Shown: one piece after another, positions 47,248 through 57,952 of the stretch | Numbering within the stretch: position 1 is the stretch's first letter | Layout of the letters: each line of letters begins with the position of its first letter | Source: Eustoma russellianum | Lineage: Eukaryota; Streptophyta; Magnoliopsida; Gentianales; Gentianaceae | Reading direction: 5' to 3' | Assembly (NCBI GenBank): GCA_036186865.1 | Contig: AP025066.1 | Location: 10,123,999 to 10,187,998, forward strand | Length of the DNA: 64,000 bases | Notes under the pieces: generated by a model | Told to the model about the DNA's origin: nothing | The model's database searches: none | Seen by the model: the letters and a program-made list of their open reading frames with translations, nothing else | Position numbers and translations under genes: made by a program

Positions 47248-48531
47248 ATGCCTCCACGTCGTGAACCATCAGGGAATGATGGAAATGACAGAGACGAACG
47301 ACAGGGGCAAGGGGCGATTCCCCAAAACCTCGCGGATACACTGGCCAATCTGACGGCCTTAATAGCCCATCAGCAAACACAGATGGCCCAGCAATATACC
47401 CAGATGGCAGAGCAACAGGCACAGATTGCCCAAATACTTCAGCACACTCAGCAGCAACAGCAACAACATCTGCCACCGCCACCGCCCGCACCACAGCAAG
47501 GTCTGAGGTTCTATTACAGGGAGATGCAGAACTCCCGAATACCAATGTTCAGGGGTACCACTCGGCCTGAGGAAGCCGAGATCTGGCTTAAAAATGTGAC
47601 TGAACAGATAAGGCTCATTCAGGTGCCCGCGAATCTGAAAGTAGAAACCATGACTCCGTTCCTGGAAGGGGAAGCAGAAAGGTGGTGGAATGGGGTGAAG
47701 CGTAAGCTGACTCCACCAGTGACATGGGAACAGTTTGTGGAGGAGTATAAGAATCACTACGTCCCGGGTAGTGCTATTCAAAGGAGGATGGCGGAATTCC
47801 AGATGCTGACACAAGGATCCATGTCAATTGATCAGTATTCTGAGAAGTTTCATGAGTTGGGGCAGTACATGTCTTGTATCTTGGACAATGAGGAGGCTAA
47901 AATGCTGAAGTTTCATACTGGGTTGAGTTTCCGCATCCAGCAAGCTATTGTGTGTGCAGAGCCCACGACATTTGAGGGTCTACTCGAGGTGTGCAGACGG
48001 GTTGAGAGGAACTTGGACAGGGCTGCTGCACTGGATAGACTTAAGAGACCCCGTGAAGAAGTGCATACGGGCAGATCGGGAAGATGGCTGAAGGTGCCCC
48101 GACGCCCTCAGCCTGGGCAACCTCTCCGACCAGAGCGACAGCAGAATGCAGGGAGTCAGGCCCTAATGATTGAAGGACCGGCACCGACTGATGCACAGCC
48201 AGCGAGAGCTGTGGCACCTGTTTCTCAGTGTACCCTATGCGGACGTTCCCACCCGGGACAGTGTTGGAAAACTCAGCGGGTGTGCTACAACTGTGGGAAG
48301 CCGGGACATATATCTAGAGAATGCACTGCACCTGCTCAAGTAAATTTGCAGGCCCAAGCGCCGCAAGGGGGACGAGGCCAGACAAACGCTCGGGTACATG
48401 CGATGACAGATGCAGAAGTCGAGGAGTCGGGCGACGTGGTGACAGGTACACTTAATTATGTAATTAATTTTGAAGTTGGAATGAACTTTATGTGTGTCAT
48501 GTTATGTGGCGTACTAAACCTTGAAATATGA
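47248..48531 (+). CDS. Gypsy C Gag (unspliced reading, stops inside intron 1)
   Basis: Structural Gag of 427 residues if RNA is unspliced. It starts MPPRREPSGNDGN. A Gln-rich segment (about residues 45-75) is followed by proline runs, then the retrotransposon Gag core (AEIWLKNVTEQI, GEAERWWNGVKRKLTPP, MSIDQYSEKFHELGQYM). Near the end are CTLCGRSHPGQC (about 328-339) and the CCHC knuckle CYNCGKPGHISREC (about 346-359), which bind genomic RNA. The final 28 residues from about 400 are encoded by intron 1 and end at TGA 48529-48531. The start is the first ATG after a clean leader, 260 bp from the primer site. Intact. Confidence 0.9.
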   Translation: MPPRREPSGNDGNDRDERQGQGAIPQNLADTLANLTALIAHQQTQMAQQYTQMAEQQAQIAQILQHTQQQQQQHLPPPPPAPQQGLRFYYREMQNSRIPMFRGTTRPEEAEIWLKNVTEQIRLIQVPANLKVETMTPFLEGEAERWWNGVKRKLTPPVTWEQFVEEYKNHYVPGSAIQRRMAEFQMLTQGSMSIDQYSEKFHELGQYMSCILDNEEAKMLKFHTGLSFRIQQAIVCAEPTTFEGLLEVCRRVERNLDRAAALDRLKRPREEVHTGRSGRWLKVPRRPQPGQPLRPERQQNAGSQALMIEGPAPTDAQPARAVAPVSQCTLCGRSHPGQCWKTQRVCYNCGKPGHISRECTAPAQVNLQAQAPQGGRGQTNARVHAMTDAEVEESGDVVTGTLNYVINFEVGMNFMCVMLCGVLNLEI

Positions 48532-48534
48532 TAG
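48446..48534 (+). other. Gypsy C intron 1 (Gag-protease junction)
   Basis: 89 bp, donor ACAG/GTACAC, acceptor ATGATAG/GAGTAA, with a branch-like GTACTAAAC about 20 bases before the acceptor. Removing it joins GDVVTG to VILINKVPANVLFDSGSS without a stop (phase 1). AT-rich compared with the flanking coding sequence. Confidence 0.85.
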
Positions 48535-51500
48535 GAGTAATTTTAATTAACAAAGTGCCAGCCAACGTTCTGTTCGATAGTGGGTCAAGTCACTCATTTG
48601 TGGCAAAGAGGTTTGCCAAGAAGCTGGGTGCTCTCCCCGAATGGCTTGCGACTCCCTATCGCGTACAAGCCGCTGGTGGCCAAGTACTAGTGTCACATCA
48701 TCGTTACAAGGAATGTGGATTGGAGATTAACGGCTTGCAGTTCTCTGCGACCTTGATACCAATTCAGATGTACGATTTTGACGTTATTCTAGGCATGGAC
48801 TTCTTAGCAAGGTACCATGCAAACATTGATTGCCGACAACTCCAAGTCAGCATGAAGCAACATGAACTGGGGGAAACTAATTTTCAAGGGAACCCTAAAT
48901 CTAAGAAGGCACCTCAGAAACTTTATTTGACTGCGGCTTAGGCGTTTCGAGCACTAAAGAAAGGGAGAGAAGGATTTTTGATTTACTCAATGGGTGCTGA
49001 ACAGGAAGTTCCGCAGATCGATCAAATCCCGGTGGTAAAAGAATTTATAGATGTCTTCCCCGAGGAGTTACCGGGACTACCACCAGAAAGAGAGGTAGAG
49101 TTCGAGATTAACCTCATACCTGGTGCTGAACCCATATCCAGGGCACCCTATCGCATGGCTCCAGCAGAGCTCAAGGAGTTGAAGGAGCAGTTACAAGAAC
49201 TGCTGGACCGTAAGTTTATTCGACCCAGTGTGTCACCCTGGGATGCTCCAGTCCTGTTTGTGAAAAAGAAGGATGGAAGCATGAGATTATGTATAGACTA
49301 CCGGGAGCTCAACAAGATCACTATCAAGAACAAGTACCCCTTACCCCGAATCGAGGATCTCTTTGATCAGCTACGGGTAATGATAAACTAGAATTTTAAC
49401 TTGAACTTTAAATTATTCGTTAATGTACACCACTAATGAAATTTCTTCCAGGGGGCAAGGGTGTTCTCCAAAATCGATTTGCGATCCGGTTATCACCAGC
49501 TGAGGATCAAATCTGGGGATACAGCCAAAACCACATTCCGAACACGCTATGGCCATTACGAATTCTTGGTTATGCCTTTTGGACTAACCAACGCCCCAGC
49601 TGCCTTTATGGACCTAATGAACACAGTATTTCGGAAACAACTAGATAAGTATGTTGTAGTGTTCATTGACGATATTCTGGTATACTCCCCTGACGAAGAG
49701 ACTCATGCGGAACACCTGAGAGAGGTTCTAGAGACCCTTCGGAAAAGCAAACTATACGCCAAGTTCAGCAAATGTGAGTTCTGGTTGAAGAGCGTAGCCT
49801 TTTTGGGTCATGTGGTTTCTGAAGAAGGAATTTCTGTAGATCCAAGGAAGGTAGAGGCGATCACTGAGTGGCCTCGGCCTACTAATGTGACCGAAGTAAG
49901 GAGCTTTCTTGGATTGGCTGGGTACTATAGGAAATTTGTAGAAGGCTTTTCATCCATCGCCGTACCTCTGAGCCGGCTGACGCAGAAGAAGTCGAAGTTT
50001 GAATGGACCACCGAATGTGAGCAAAGCTTCGCTGAGCTAAAAAGGAGACTGACCACAGCCCCTATTCTTGCGCAGCCCTCCGCGTCAGAAGGGTTTGTCA
50101 TTTACAGTGACGCTTCTAAGAACGGGCTAGGTAAATGTATATAATTTCAACTGACTTTGTATACAATTAAAGATGTGGTCTAACTCTTATATTTCAGGGT
50201 GCGTGTTGATGCAAAACGACAAGGTCATTGCATATGCTTCACGACAGCTAAAGCCCTATGAACAGAACTATCCGACTCATGATCTGGAACTAGCAGCGGT
50301 GGTGTTCGTACTGAAGATCTGGCGCCATTATCTATATGGGGTGAAGTGCGAGGTGTTCACCGATCATAAGAGTCTTAAGTATTTGTTCACGCAAAAGGAG
50401 CTGAACGTGCGCCAAAGGAGATGGTTAGAGCTGTTGAAAGATTACGACTTGACCATCAGTTATCACCCAGGGAAGGCCAATCGAGTAGCTGATGCATTGA
50501 GTAGGAAATCAAGCCATGCACGGCAGGCTACTCTAGAAAAGGAAATGGTAGAATTTGATTTGGACCTCATGGACTCTACCGCAGATATTCTGGCCACGTT
50601 AATTATCACCCCAACCTTGGTAGATCAGATTAAGGAAGCTCAGAAGAACGATGTAACAATTAGAGAAACAAGAGAAAGGATGTTAACCAGCCAAGTGGAT
50701 GGATTCCAAGTTCATGATGACGGAAGTATGTGGTACCAAGGAAGGTTGTGCGTACCGGATGTTAAAGATCTTAGGAGGGAGTTGTTGAACGAAGCGCATA
50801 ACTCGAAATTGTCTATTCACCCTGGTGCTACAAAAATGCACAATGATCTGAAGAGACACTATTGGTGGAATGGCATGAAGAGGCACATTGCCGAATTTGT
50901 AGAAAGGTGCCTTGTTTGCCAACAAGTTAAGGCAGAACATCAAAGACCGGGTGGACTGATGCGACCACTAGAGATACCCGAATGGAAGTGGGAGCATATA
51001 ACAATGGACTTCGTGGTTGGACTCCCTAAAACAAGAAATGGGAACGATGTAGTATGGGTAATCGTGGATCGATTGACTAAGTCCACTCACTTCTTGCCTA
51101 TTCCTACCGGACTTACCATGGAGAGGTTGGTAACCCTGTACATTGACAACATTGTATGCCTCCATGGAGTGCCAGTCAGTATAGTATCCAATCGTGATCC
51201 GAAGTTTACATCCCAGTTCTGGGCAGCATGTCAGAAGAAGATGGGGACTGAGTTACGACTGAGCACTGCTTTCCACCCTCAAACTGACGGTCAATCTGAA
51301 AGGACCATTCAGACTCTGGAGGACATGTTGAGGGCATGCGCATTGGATTTTAAAGGAAATTGGGACAGCATGCTCAAATTGATAGAGTTCTCTTACAACA
51401 ACAGCCATCACAGTGCCATAGGTATGGCACCATTTGAGGCCTTATATGGACGAAAGTGTAGATCACTTGTGCATTGGGACGAAGTTGGTGAACGGAGGTT

Positions 51501-52044
51501 GACAGCTCCAGAAATAATCGAGCAAACTAAAGAACAGGTGAAGCTGATTCGTGAACGTCTTAAGACAGCTCAGGATAGAAGCAAAAGTTGGGCCGACACG
51601 AGGAGACGACCTTTGGAGTTCAAGGAGGGAGAAAAAGTCTATCTCAAAGTGTCACCCATGAAGGGTGTGACACGTTTTGGAGTCAAGGGAAAGTTGAAGT
51701 CTCGATTCATCGGGCCGTATGAGATACTCGAGAAAGTTGGAGATTTAGCTTACAAGTTGGCACTACCTCCAATGTTGGCTCAAGTGCACAATGTGTTCCA
51801 CGTCTCTCAGTTGAGAAAGTATGTACCTGATCCTAGTCATGTATTGGATGCTCAACCACTTAAGATTAGACCCGATGCATCATATGAAGAGATTCCGACA
51901 CTAATTTTGGATCGCAAGGACCAAGAACTCAGAAGGAGGATTATTCCCTACGTAAAGGTTCAGTGGAGCAACCACCGAGAGAATGAGGCAACGTGGGAGC
52001 TAGAAGAGCAAATGCGCGACCGCTATCCCCACCTATTTGAGTAA
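48535..52044 (+). CDS. Gypsy C Pol: protease, RT, RNase H, integrase, chromodomain (three introns, one nonsense codon)
   Basis: With exons 47248-48445, 48535-49376, 49452-50130 and 50198-52044 the joined length is 4566 bases, 1521 codons plus stop, with a single TAG at 48939-48941. Protease: VLFDSGSSHSFV. RT: YRMAPAELKELKEQLQELL, LCIDYRELNKI, FGLTNAPAAFMDLMN, VFIDDILVYS. RNase H: YSDASKNGLG, FTDHKSLKYL, ADALSRK. Integrase zinc region: HPGATKMHNDL with CLVCQQVK. Core: MDFVVGLPKTRNG, SIVSNRDPKF, then E 36 residues on, so the second catalytic Asp is Asn. C-terminus: RRRIIPYVKVQWSNHRENEA, TWELEEQMRDRYPHLFE, a chromodomain expected to bind histone marks and steer insertion. Confidence 0.9.
49377..49451 (+). 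other. Gypsy C intron 2 (RT)
   Basis: 75 bp, donor CTACGG/GTAATG, acceptor TTCTTCCAG/GGGG. Phase 0, joins LFDQLR to GARVFSKIDLRSGY. A divisible-by-three length with an in-frame TAG (49389-49391), so read-through would stop translation. Confidence 0.88.
50131..50197 (+). other. Gypsy C intron 3 (RNase H)
   Basis: 67 bp, donor CTAG/GTAAAT, acceptor ATATTTCAG/GG, branch-like GTCTAACTC. Phase 1, joins YSDASKNGL to GCVLMQNDKVIAYAS. AT-rich. Confidence 0.88.
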
Positions 52045-52077
52045 GGTACGGCAAGTTTCGGGGACGAAACTTTTTGT

Positions 52078-52090
52078 AAGGGGGATAGGA
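52078..52090 (+). other. Polypurine tract of gypsy C
   Basis: AAGGGGGATAGGA immediately before the 3' LTR. Confidence 0.9.
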
Positions 52091-53915
52091 TGTTATAACC
52101 GGTTATAAAAAAAAAGAAAAAAAAAGAAGATTAATAGACAAGATAATTTAAATTGCTTAAATCCTATCTAACTAATTTAGTCAACCCCCTTCCTAAATTT
52201 TCTCCCTTATCATCTTAAACTCCCTCAAACCCCTCACTCATAACCCCATCACTCCCTATAATCCCTCCCTCTTATCTCAATCCCCATTCACCCTAATCCC
52301 TCCCCATTCTTTTTCATACGGCAGCCACTCCCCTCCCCACTCCCCTCTCTCAATTTCGGCCACAACAAGAGGAAGAGAAAAGAAGGATCTTTGATCCACG
52401 GTTTAGGAGGAGGAAACCATAACCCTAACGGGATCATCATCTTGTATATCGATCAACTCTCGCTAGGAATCGAGGTAGGTGCATATTGATTTTCCCTCAA
52501 AACGGTATGAAGGCTTGCGTAGGAAAAATGGTAGTTTATGTGTTGTTGTTGTCGTAATTGATTGGATCTTGTTTATTTGCCCAAGGTGTTTATTTTTCCA
52601 TTATTTGTTTTGATGTCAATGTGATCTCGTTGATGTGCGTGCCTTGAAGGGGTTGAGAGTTCTTAAGCGTATATGGATTTGTGGGGATGGGGTGGAAGGA
52701 TGAATGAGGTTTGATGAGAGGTTTGCAGAAAATTTCAGAATTGGAGTTCTGAAGATCGGGGACATCGATCGATCGACGTCCAGGGGTTGAGGGTTCGATG
52801 TGCCTCAGAACCATGTCGATCGATCGACGTCCAGGGGCTGAGGGTTCGACGTGCCTCAGAACCACATCGATTGATCGACGTCAGGGGATGACGTCCAACA
52901 GTTTTCTCTCCCTTTTTCCCTTGCATTCATGGCACGTGCATTCGCATGAGGTATACTGCGTCTATAGGGCGTGGGTACCGGGATGACTTACCGTGTCTAT
53001 AGGGCACCGGGGTCATGAGACATACTGCGTCTACAGGGCGTGGGTGTCCAAACGGTAAGTGGTGGCTAGTGACCATGATGCCGGTTTGCATGAGGTATAC
53101 TGCGTCTATAGGGCGTGGGTATCGGGATGACTTACCGTGTCTATAGGGCACCGGGGTCATGAGACATACTGTGTCTATAGGGCATGGGTGTCGAAACAGC
53201 GAATGGTGGCTAGAGACCAAGATGCTGGAGTTAGGACCCGGGGTCATGCATTGCATATAGGTTTAGGGACATACTGTGTGACATGATCGTCGTTGCGTGT
53301 GACACGTTATTTGAGCATGCATCACGTATTTGCGCATGCATCTTCTGTGGACTGTTTACTTTTCGTATAAGACTTATCATGCTGTGTTATGTGCTACGTG
53401 CTGATACCAGTTTGAGTATGTAAGTATTCATGTTGTTTTGAGAGGCACCTACTGGGTGATTACCATCACTCACTCCTACTATTCCATATGTAGACGATGT
53501 GGAGTGTGATTATGTTTTCGTTGAGGATGGAGCCGATACTGTGGAGTGGGCTGATAGACCCGTAGAGAATGACCACGGCGAGGACGAGGACAGAATTCTT
53601 ATATTGTTATTGGGATGAGCAGACATTTTTCTTATCATGCAGTATTACTTTTGGAAACAATATCTCGTATTTAAATTTTAGACTTTGACCTTGACTTGTA
53701 AGGCCTGGTCAGCCCGAGAATAATGGCGTTCTTTTCTTAACGTTATTTAATTTTGAATTTGGTGTTATGACTTATCGTTTCCGCAGAAAGAAAAGGAAAA
53801 CTTTTCTATGTCAACGCTGACGTGTAGCAGGTTGGTATGACGCCTTGTATTCTCCTGAGTGAGATACGGCGGGTGCACCGTTACCGAGGTTGAGGCTCGG
53901 GAGCGGGGCGCTACA
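52091..53915 (+). repeat. 3' LTR of gypsy C
   Basis: 1825 bp, about 99 percent like 45150-46976 by eye, ends GCGCTACA followed by AACTT. Also carries the 51-bp and 144-bp repeats. Confidence 0.95.
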
Positions 53916-53920
53916 AACTT

Positions 53921-54660
53921 TTTCTTCGTAAATATTTTCGGGTTGCTTGATAAGAGTTGTGATTGCTAATGGAGCATCGTCTTTGTGTGTTAAGAACAAT
54001 GTCCATGTGTATCGTGAGTAATCATCTACTATGACACACATAGTAATGTCCACCTAGACGTCTTGTCCTACTTGGACCAAATAAGTCTAAGTGAAGCAAT
54101 TCTAGTACATGACTAGCACTCACTTCACGTTTCGGTTTTAATGTTTCTTTAATGTGTTTTCCTTTAATACACGTTTCACATAGTTGAAAATTATCTAAGT
54201 CTAACTTAGGCATTCCTCTAATTAAATTCTTCTTAGATAATTTCCTAATGGTTGAAATTCCTATGTGGCCTAATCTTTGATGCCATAAATTCATATCTAA
54301 GTCATGTGATATTAAACACTTAACCTTAGCATCTAACATGTTATCTAAGGTAAGAGTATACATGTTACCATCCCTATTTCCTTTTAAAACAATTTCTCCT
54401 TTTTCATTTATTATCTCACAAGAATTGGAAAGAAAAGAAACATTATATCCGTAATCTATAACTTGAGAAATACTTAATAAATTATAAGAAATATTACTTA
54501 CTAACAACATATTTCGTATTTGAAATGTGTTAGTGTCCCCAATTGTTCCTTTTCCAACAACTTGTCCTTTGTTGTTGTCACCGAATGTTACCTTTCCTCC
54601 ATTCTTGATATGTTCCAACTCGGTGAATAGTTTGGGGTTGCCCGTCATATGCCGTGAACA
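53921..54660 (-). pseudogene. Copia B Pol, upstream half (protease end, GAG-pre-integrase, integrase start)
   Basis: Minus strand. 54648-54022 reads MTGNPKLFTELEHIKNGGKV, LLSISQVIDYGY, MNLWHQRLGHIGISTIRKLS, CETCIKGKH and LLHLDLFGPSRTRRLGG. That is the end of the protease region, the GAG-pre-integrase domain and the first catalytic Asp of the integrase. After a frameshift VDDYSRYTWTLFLTHKDD follows. The frame runs into the AACTT site at 53916-53920, where gypsy C begins, and resumes at 45149 on the other side. Confidence 0.85.
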
Positions 54661-54762
54661 TCCACTATCTAAAAACCATTTATTTTTTAGATTCTTTGAC
54701 TTTGCCTCATTCTTGCATTCCTTGCGATTTTCCTACAACAGAGACAAAGTTTTAGGTACCCT

Positions 54763-56400
54763 TTACTTGGGTCCTTGAATGTTAGTGGCACCATCCTTGT
54801 TTATATACCCTTTGGGTATCCAAACTTGGATGTACTCTTTTAGCACATTTTTAGCATAGTTATAATTGGAAAAATAGGGAGGATTAGCATACACATTCCA
54901 TGAAGATGCATTGTTATACATGTTGTACCTCGGTTTATATGTACTCTGTTGGGGCCGATTTTGATATCTTATGTAAGGCATATGATTTTGTTTCTTATAT
55001 GGTGATATGTATGTATGTTCATATGCATTTCTATAAGACTTATATGAGTGTTGCCTATACTTAGGTTCATAATAAGTTTGATGCACTTTATTATGTCTAG
55101 TTGCATTTGTATACATATAGGCATAATTTCTAGGTTGTCTAGATGCAAAGTTTTGTCTAGTTGCATGTTTATACGTGTGTACATTTGTGGGTGCATGTTG
55201 TATTTTTTTTTCTTTGAATAAGTAGAAGAAGGAGTAGAAGATGATTTAGCAGGCAAAGTTGTTTTTATAGCTTTATAAGGTTGTTTAGTAGTTGATGATA
55301 CAAACTTAGTCTTTTTATCTACTTTGTCATCTTCTTCTTTATATCCTAATCCAGTTTTATCATTTCCATATTTTTGTGATGATATCAATGTATCTAGCAT
55401 GTTGGTTCCAGACTTCAATTGTTCTAAAAATTTTTCTAAGTTTAGTTTAGTAGATTTAAGTTGTACTATCTCATTTTCACAAATTTCTAACTTAGACTTC
55501 AATGTTTGTTCATTTTTCCTATATGGTTCAATTTTAATCTCTAAAGAATCAAGAGTATTAGTAGACTCTTGTTTAAAAGATTCTAATTGATTGAAAAACT
55601 CCAAGTTGGACGTCTTCAACTTGTCGTTTTCTTCAATTAGTTTCTTCTTTTCTTTAGAAAGCCTCTTACAGTGAGCATGCATTCTTAAAAATTCTTCATA
55701 TATTTCATCAAATGTCATTTCACTACCAGAATCATCATTAGAAGAAGAACTTATCTCGTTGGATACGAAGCAGACTTGAGCTTCCTCAATATCAGATTCT
55801 GAGTCGGATGAGTCACTCTATATACTCACCTTCATTGCTTGTTTGCTTTTCCTTGGCTTGGTTTCCTTTGCCTTTGGTATTTGTGTCTCCTTTTCTTGTT
55901 TGTTATTATTATTATTGTTGGCATTTTTCTTTGTCGGACAATCATAAGAGATGTGTCCTTTTTTACCACATGCATAACATTTTAACTCTTTATTATACCA
56001 TGTGTTTTTATTAGAATTATTTTTCTAGGTTGAGAAGAAGAAGATCGTTGTCTATTCTTATTAGGGCGTTTGAAAAACTTTCTAAGTTTTCTAGCTATCA
56101 GTATCAAGTCATCGTCTAATTCATTATCACTATTACTATCATCATTATTTGTATGTGACTTAGTTGATTTGAAAGCTATAGACTTACCGGATGATTTAGA
56201 TGACTCGGACTTCCGTTGGTTTAGTTTTACCTCGTATACTCTTAGTGAGCCTATCAATTCGTCTATTTTAGTGATTGACTTAGTTTCTTCAATTGTCGTG
56301 ACCTTAGGCTCCCATTCAGCAGGAAGGCTTCACAGCACCTTTTGAACCTTCTCGTTGTTGGTGAATGATTTTCTTAAAGCTTCCAACTCACCTTTGTGAG
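54763..56400 (-). pseudogene. Copia B Gag with coiled-coil tail, N-terminus missing
   Basis: Minus strand from about 56400: NEKVQKVL, SLPAEWEPKVTTIEE, IDELIGSLRVYEVKLNQRKS, then ELDDDLILIARKLRKFFKRP, zinc knuckle CYACGKKGHISYDC (about 55950-55985), a linker, and a charged coiled coil (MTFDEIYEEFLRMHAHCKR, LSKEKKKLIEENDKLK, SGTNMLDTLISSQKYGNDK) ending in VWIPKGYINKDG. Each block has a counterpart in the Gag at 3848-5740. The roughly 150 N-terminal residues seen there are absent: the frame begins very close to the LTR. Some frameshifts and a stop are present, and copia B could not make a full Gag. Confidence 0.82.
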
Positions 56401-56517
56401 AGACTACGGCCATTGTATGTACCTTTAATCTGAGATTAGCAGGCTACAAAGAGTTATTGTTTCTTGTCCTTGTTTTGTTTTTTTGGTGATGAATCTTACT
56501 TCTTTGAGTGGTATAGA

Positions 56518-56528
56518 CCTCGCTCTCT
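56518..56528 (-). other. Degenerate primer binding site of copia B
   Basis: Minus strand AGAGAGCGAGG next to the LTR edge keeps the 3' half of a TGGTATCAGAGCGAGG-type site. The TGGTATC half is lost or changed. Confidence 0.5.
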
Positions 56529-56719
56529 TCTAGGACCTCATGCGCTATCAACTTTACCAAAATCAATTGGTGATAGGAGATACGCATACCCTAGCCTTAT
56601 AGTGCATTCAACACACACAAGCGCCCACTGCATTCGAATTTGACTTGGCCCACATGGTCTACACGCCACAGGACAATTGCTGCACCCAACAATCTCCCTC
56701 TCAGCAGTTGCTCCTGCTG

Positions 56720-56754
56720 GGAATCGAACCTGTGACCTTGGCTCTGATACCACT
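56720..56754 (-). promoter_or_regulatory. tRNA-derived A-box/B-box-like segment at the U5 end of copia B's 5' LTR
   Basis: Minus strand AGTGGTATCAGAGCC then GGTTCGATTCC, a perfect B-box match. Same place as 39863-39897 in the other LTR, so it was part of the element before insertion. Confidence 0.65.
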
Positions 56755-57419
56755 CGTACACAGTTCCAAAAATTATGAACATTTCTAGAACTTAACTTCA
56801 ATGTGTTGACAAGACTCTGTCCAAAAAATTAGAAAAAATAAGATCGTTTAGACCTTCAAACAAATAAAAAGATTCAGATGGTCAATCTGGACAGAATTGG
56901 ACAAAATGTTGCTGAAATTGAAAAACGTGTTTCTCTTTGAATACTCAACCAAAAAAGTTGAACTTTATGTAAAAACACTCCTTAGAATGTCTAATTTACG
57001 ATTTGAAAAAGTGCTGACCTTAAACAACTCTTGGTTAAAACAGAATTCAAGTTTTCTCAAAACTGGTCAGATTGCAGCCAGATTGGAGCAGTTATCTTGC
57101 AAAGACTGAAAGACTAACTTTCCCTTGCTAAAATCAAGTGATTCTTGTTGCACGTGAAAGCTAACAGTCTGAAGTATAACTCCACCGAAAATCACGAATT
57201 TTGAAAGTGTTTAGCTATTTTTCAAAATGTGAGAAATTGTGTGAAACTGCAGTGAAAAACGGGCAGAATGCAAAAATGTAGAAACAAGATAAGAACACCG
57301 AGAATTTATCCTGGTTCGGTCAATATGACCTACTCCTGTCCCAAGGAACACCTTTCCTTTGATTTTGCTATGTTATGAACCAAATTACAACAAGACCAAG
57401 CTTGATCCTTGGGTTAAAC

Positions 57420-57919
57420 TGTTAGGAAATCTAACGAGATCACTGCAAAAACGTGTAGTGGAAAACAGAAACTTGATCTCCGATTTCCTACCAAGGATCT
57501 ATGTTGTTCGTTTAATACGATGAAAGAAATCAAAAACCATACCTCTGTAGATTCGAAATCTGCAGACGTAGAACGTGCGAACGTAGGAGGTGCGATGACA
57601 CGATCACCCTCTGTCGGTATCCACACGAATGCTTCCGCCCGGAGTGCTAGCTCTTGAAACGGCGCGACTGAAGAACTCGGTTTTTCACAAAAACGATTCT
57701 AGGGTTTTGTTTTTCTGTTCTCTTGTAGTGTACAAGACACACCAGGATATATACATATATATAGATATGAAAATCCGATTCCAGATCGGATTTGGTTAAT
57801 GCCTATCATAATCTGTACCAAATACAGATTCTGTTAAGATTAGATAAAATCAATCAAAATCCATATCAGATATGGATTTTATTGTTATTATCCGATGATA
57901 TATATATATATATAACGAA

Positions 57920-57952
<33 letters not shown>

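Larger units (their letters stand above)
45150..53915 (+). mobile_element. Gypsy element C (Tekay/Del-type chromovirus), nearly intact, with three introns in gag-pol
   Basis: 8766 bp with AACTT at 45145-45149 and 53916-53920. LTRs of 1827 and 1825 bp differ at about 14 positions by eye, so this is the youngest large insertion here. Primer site 46979-46990, gag-pol 47248-52044, polypurine tract 52078-52090. The only coding defects I see are one TAG at 48939-48941 and an Asp to Asn change in the integrase catalytic triad, if three introns are removed. It interrupts copia B's integrase in the opposite orientation. Confidence 0.95.
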
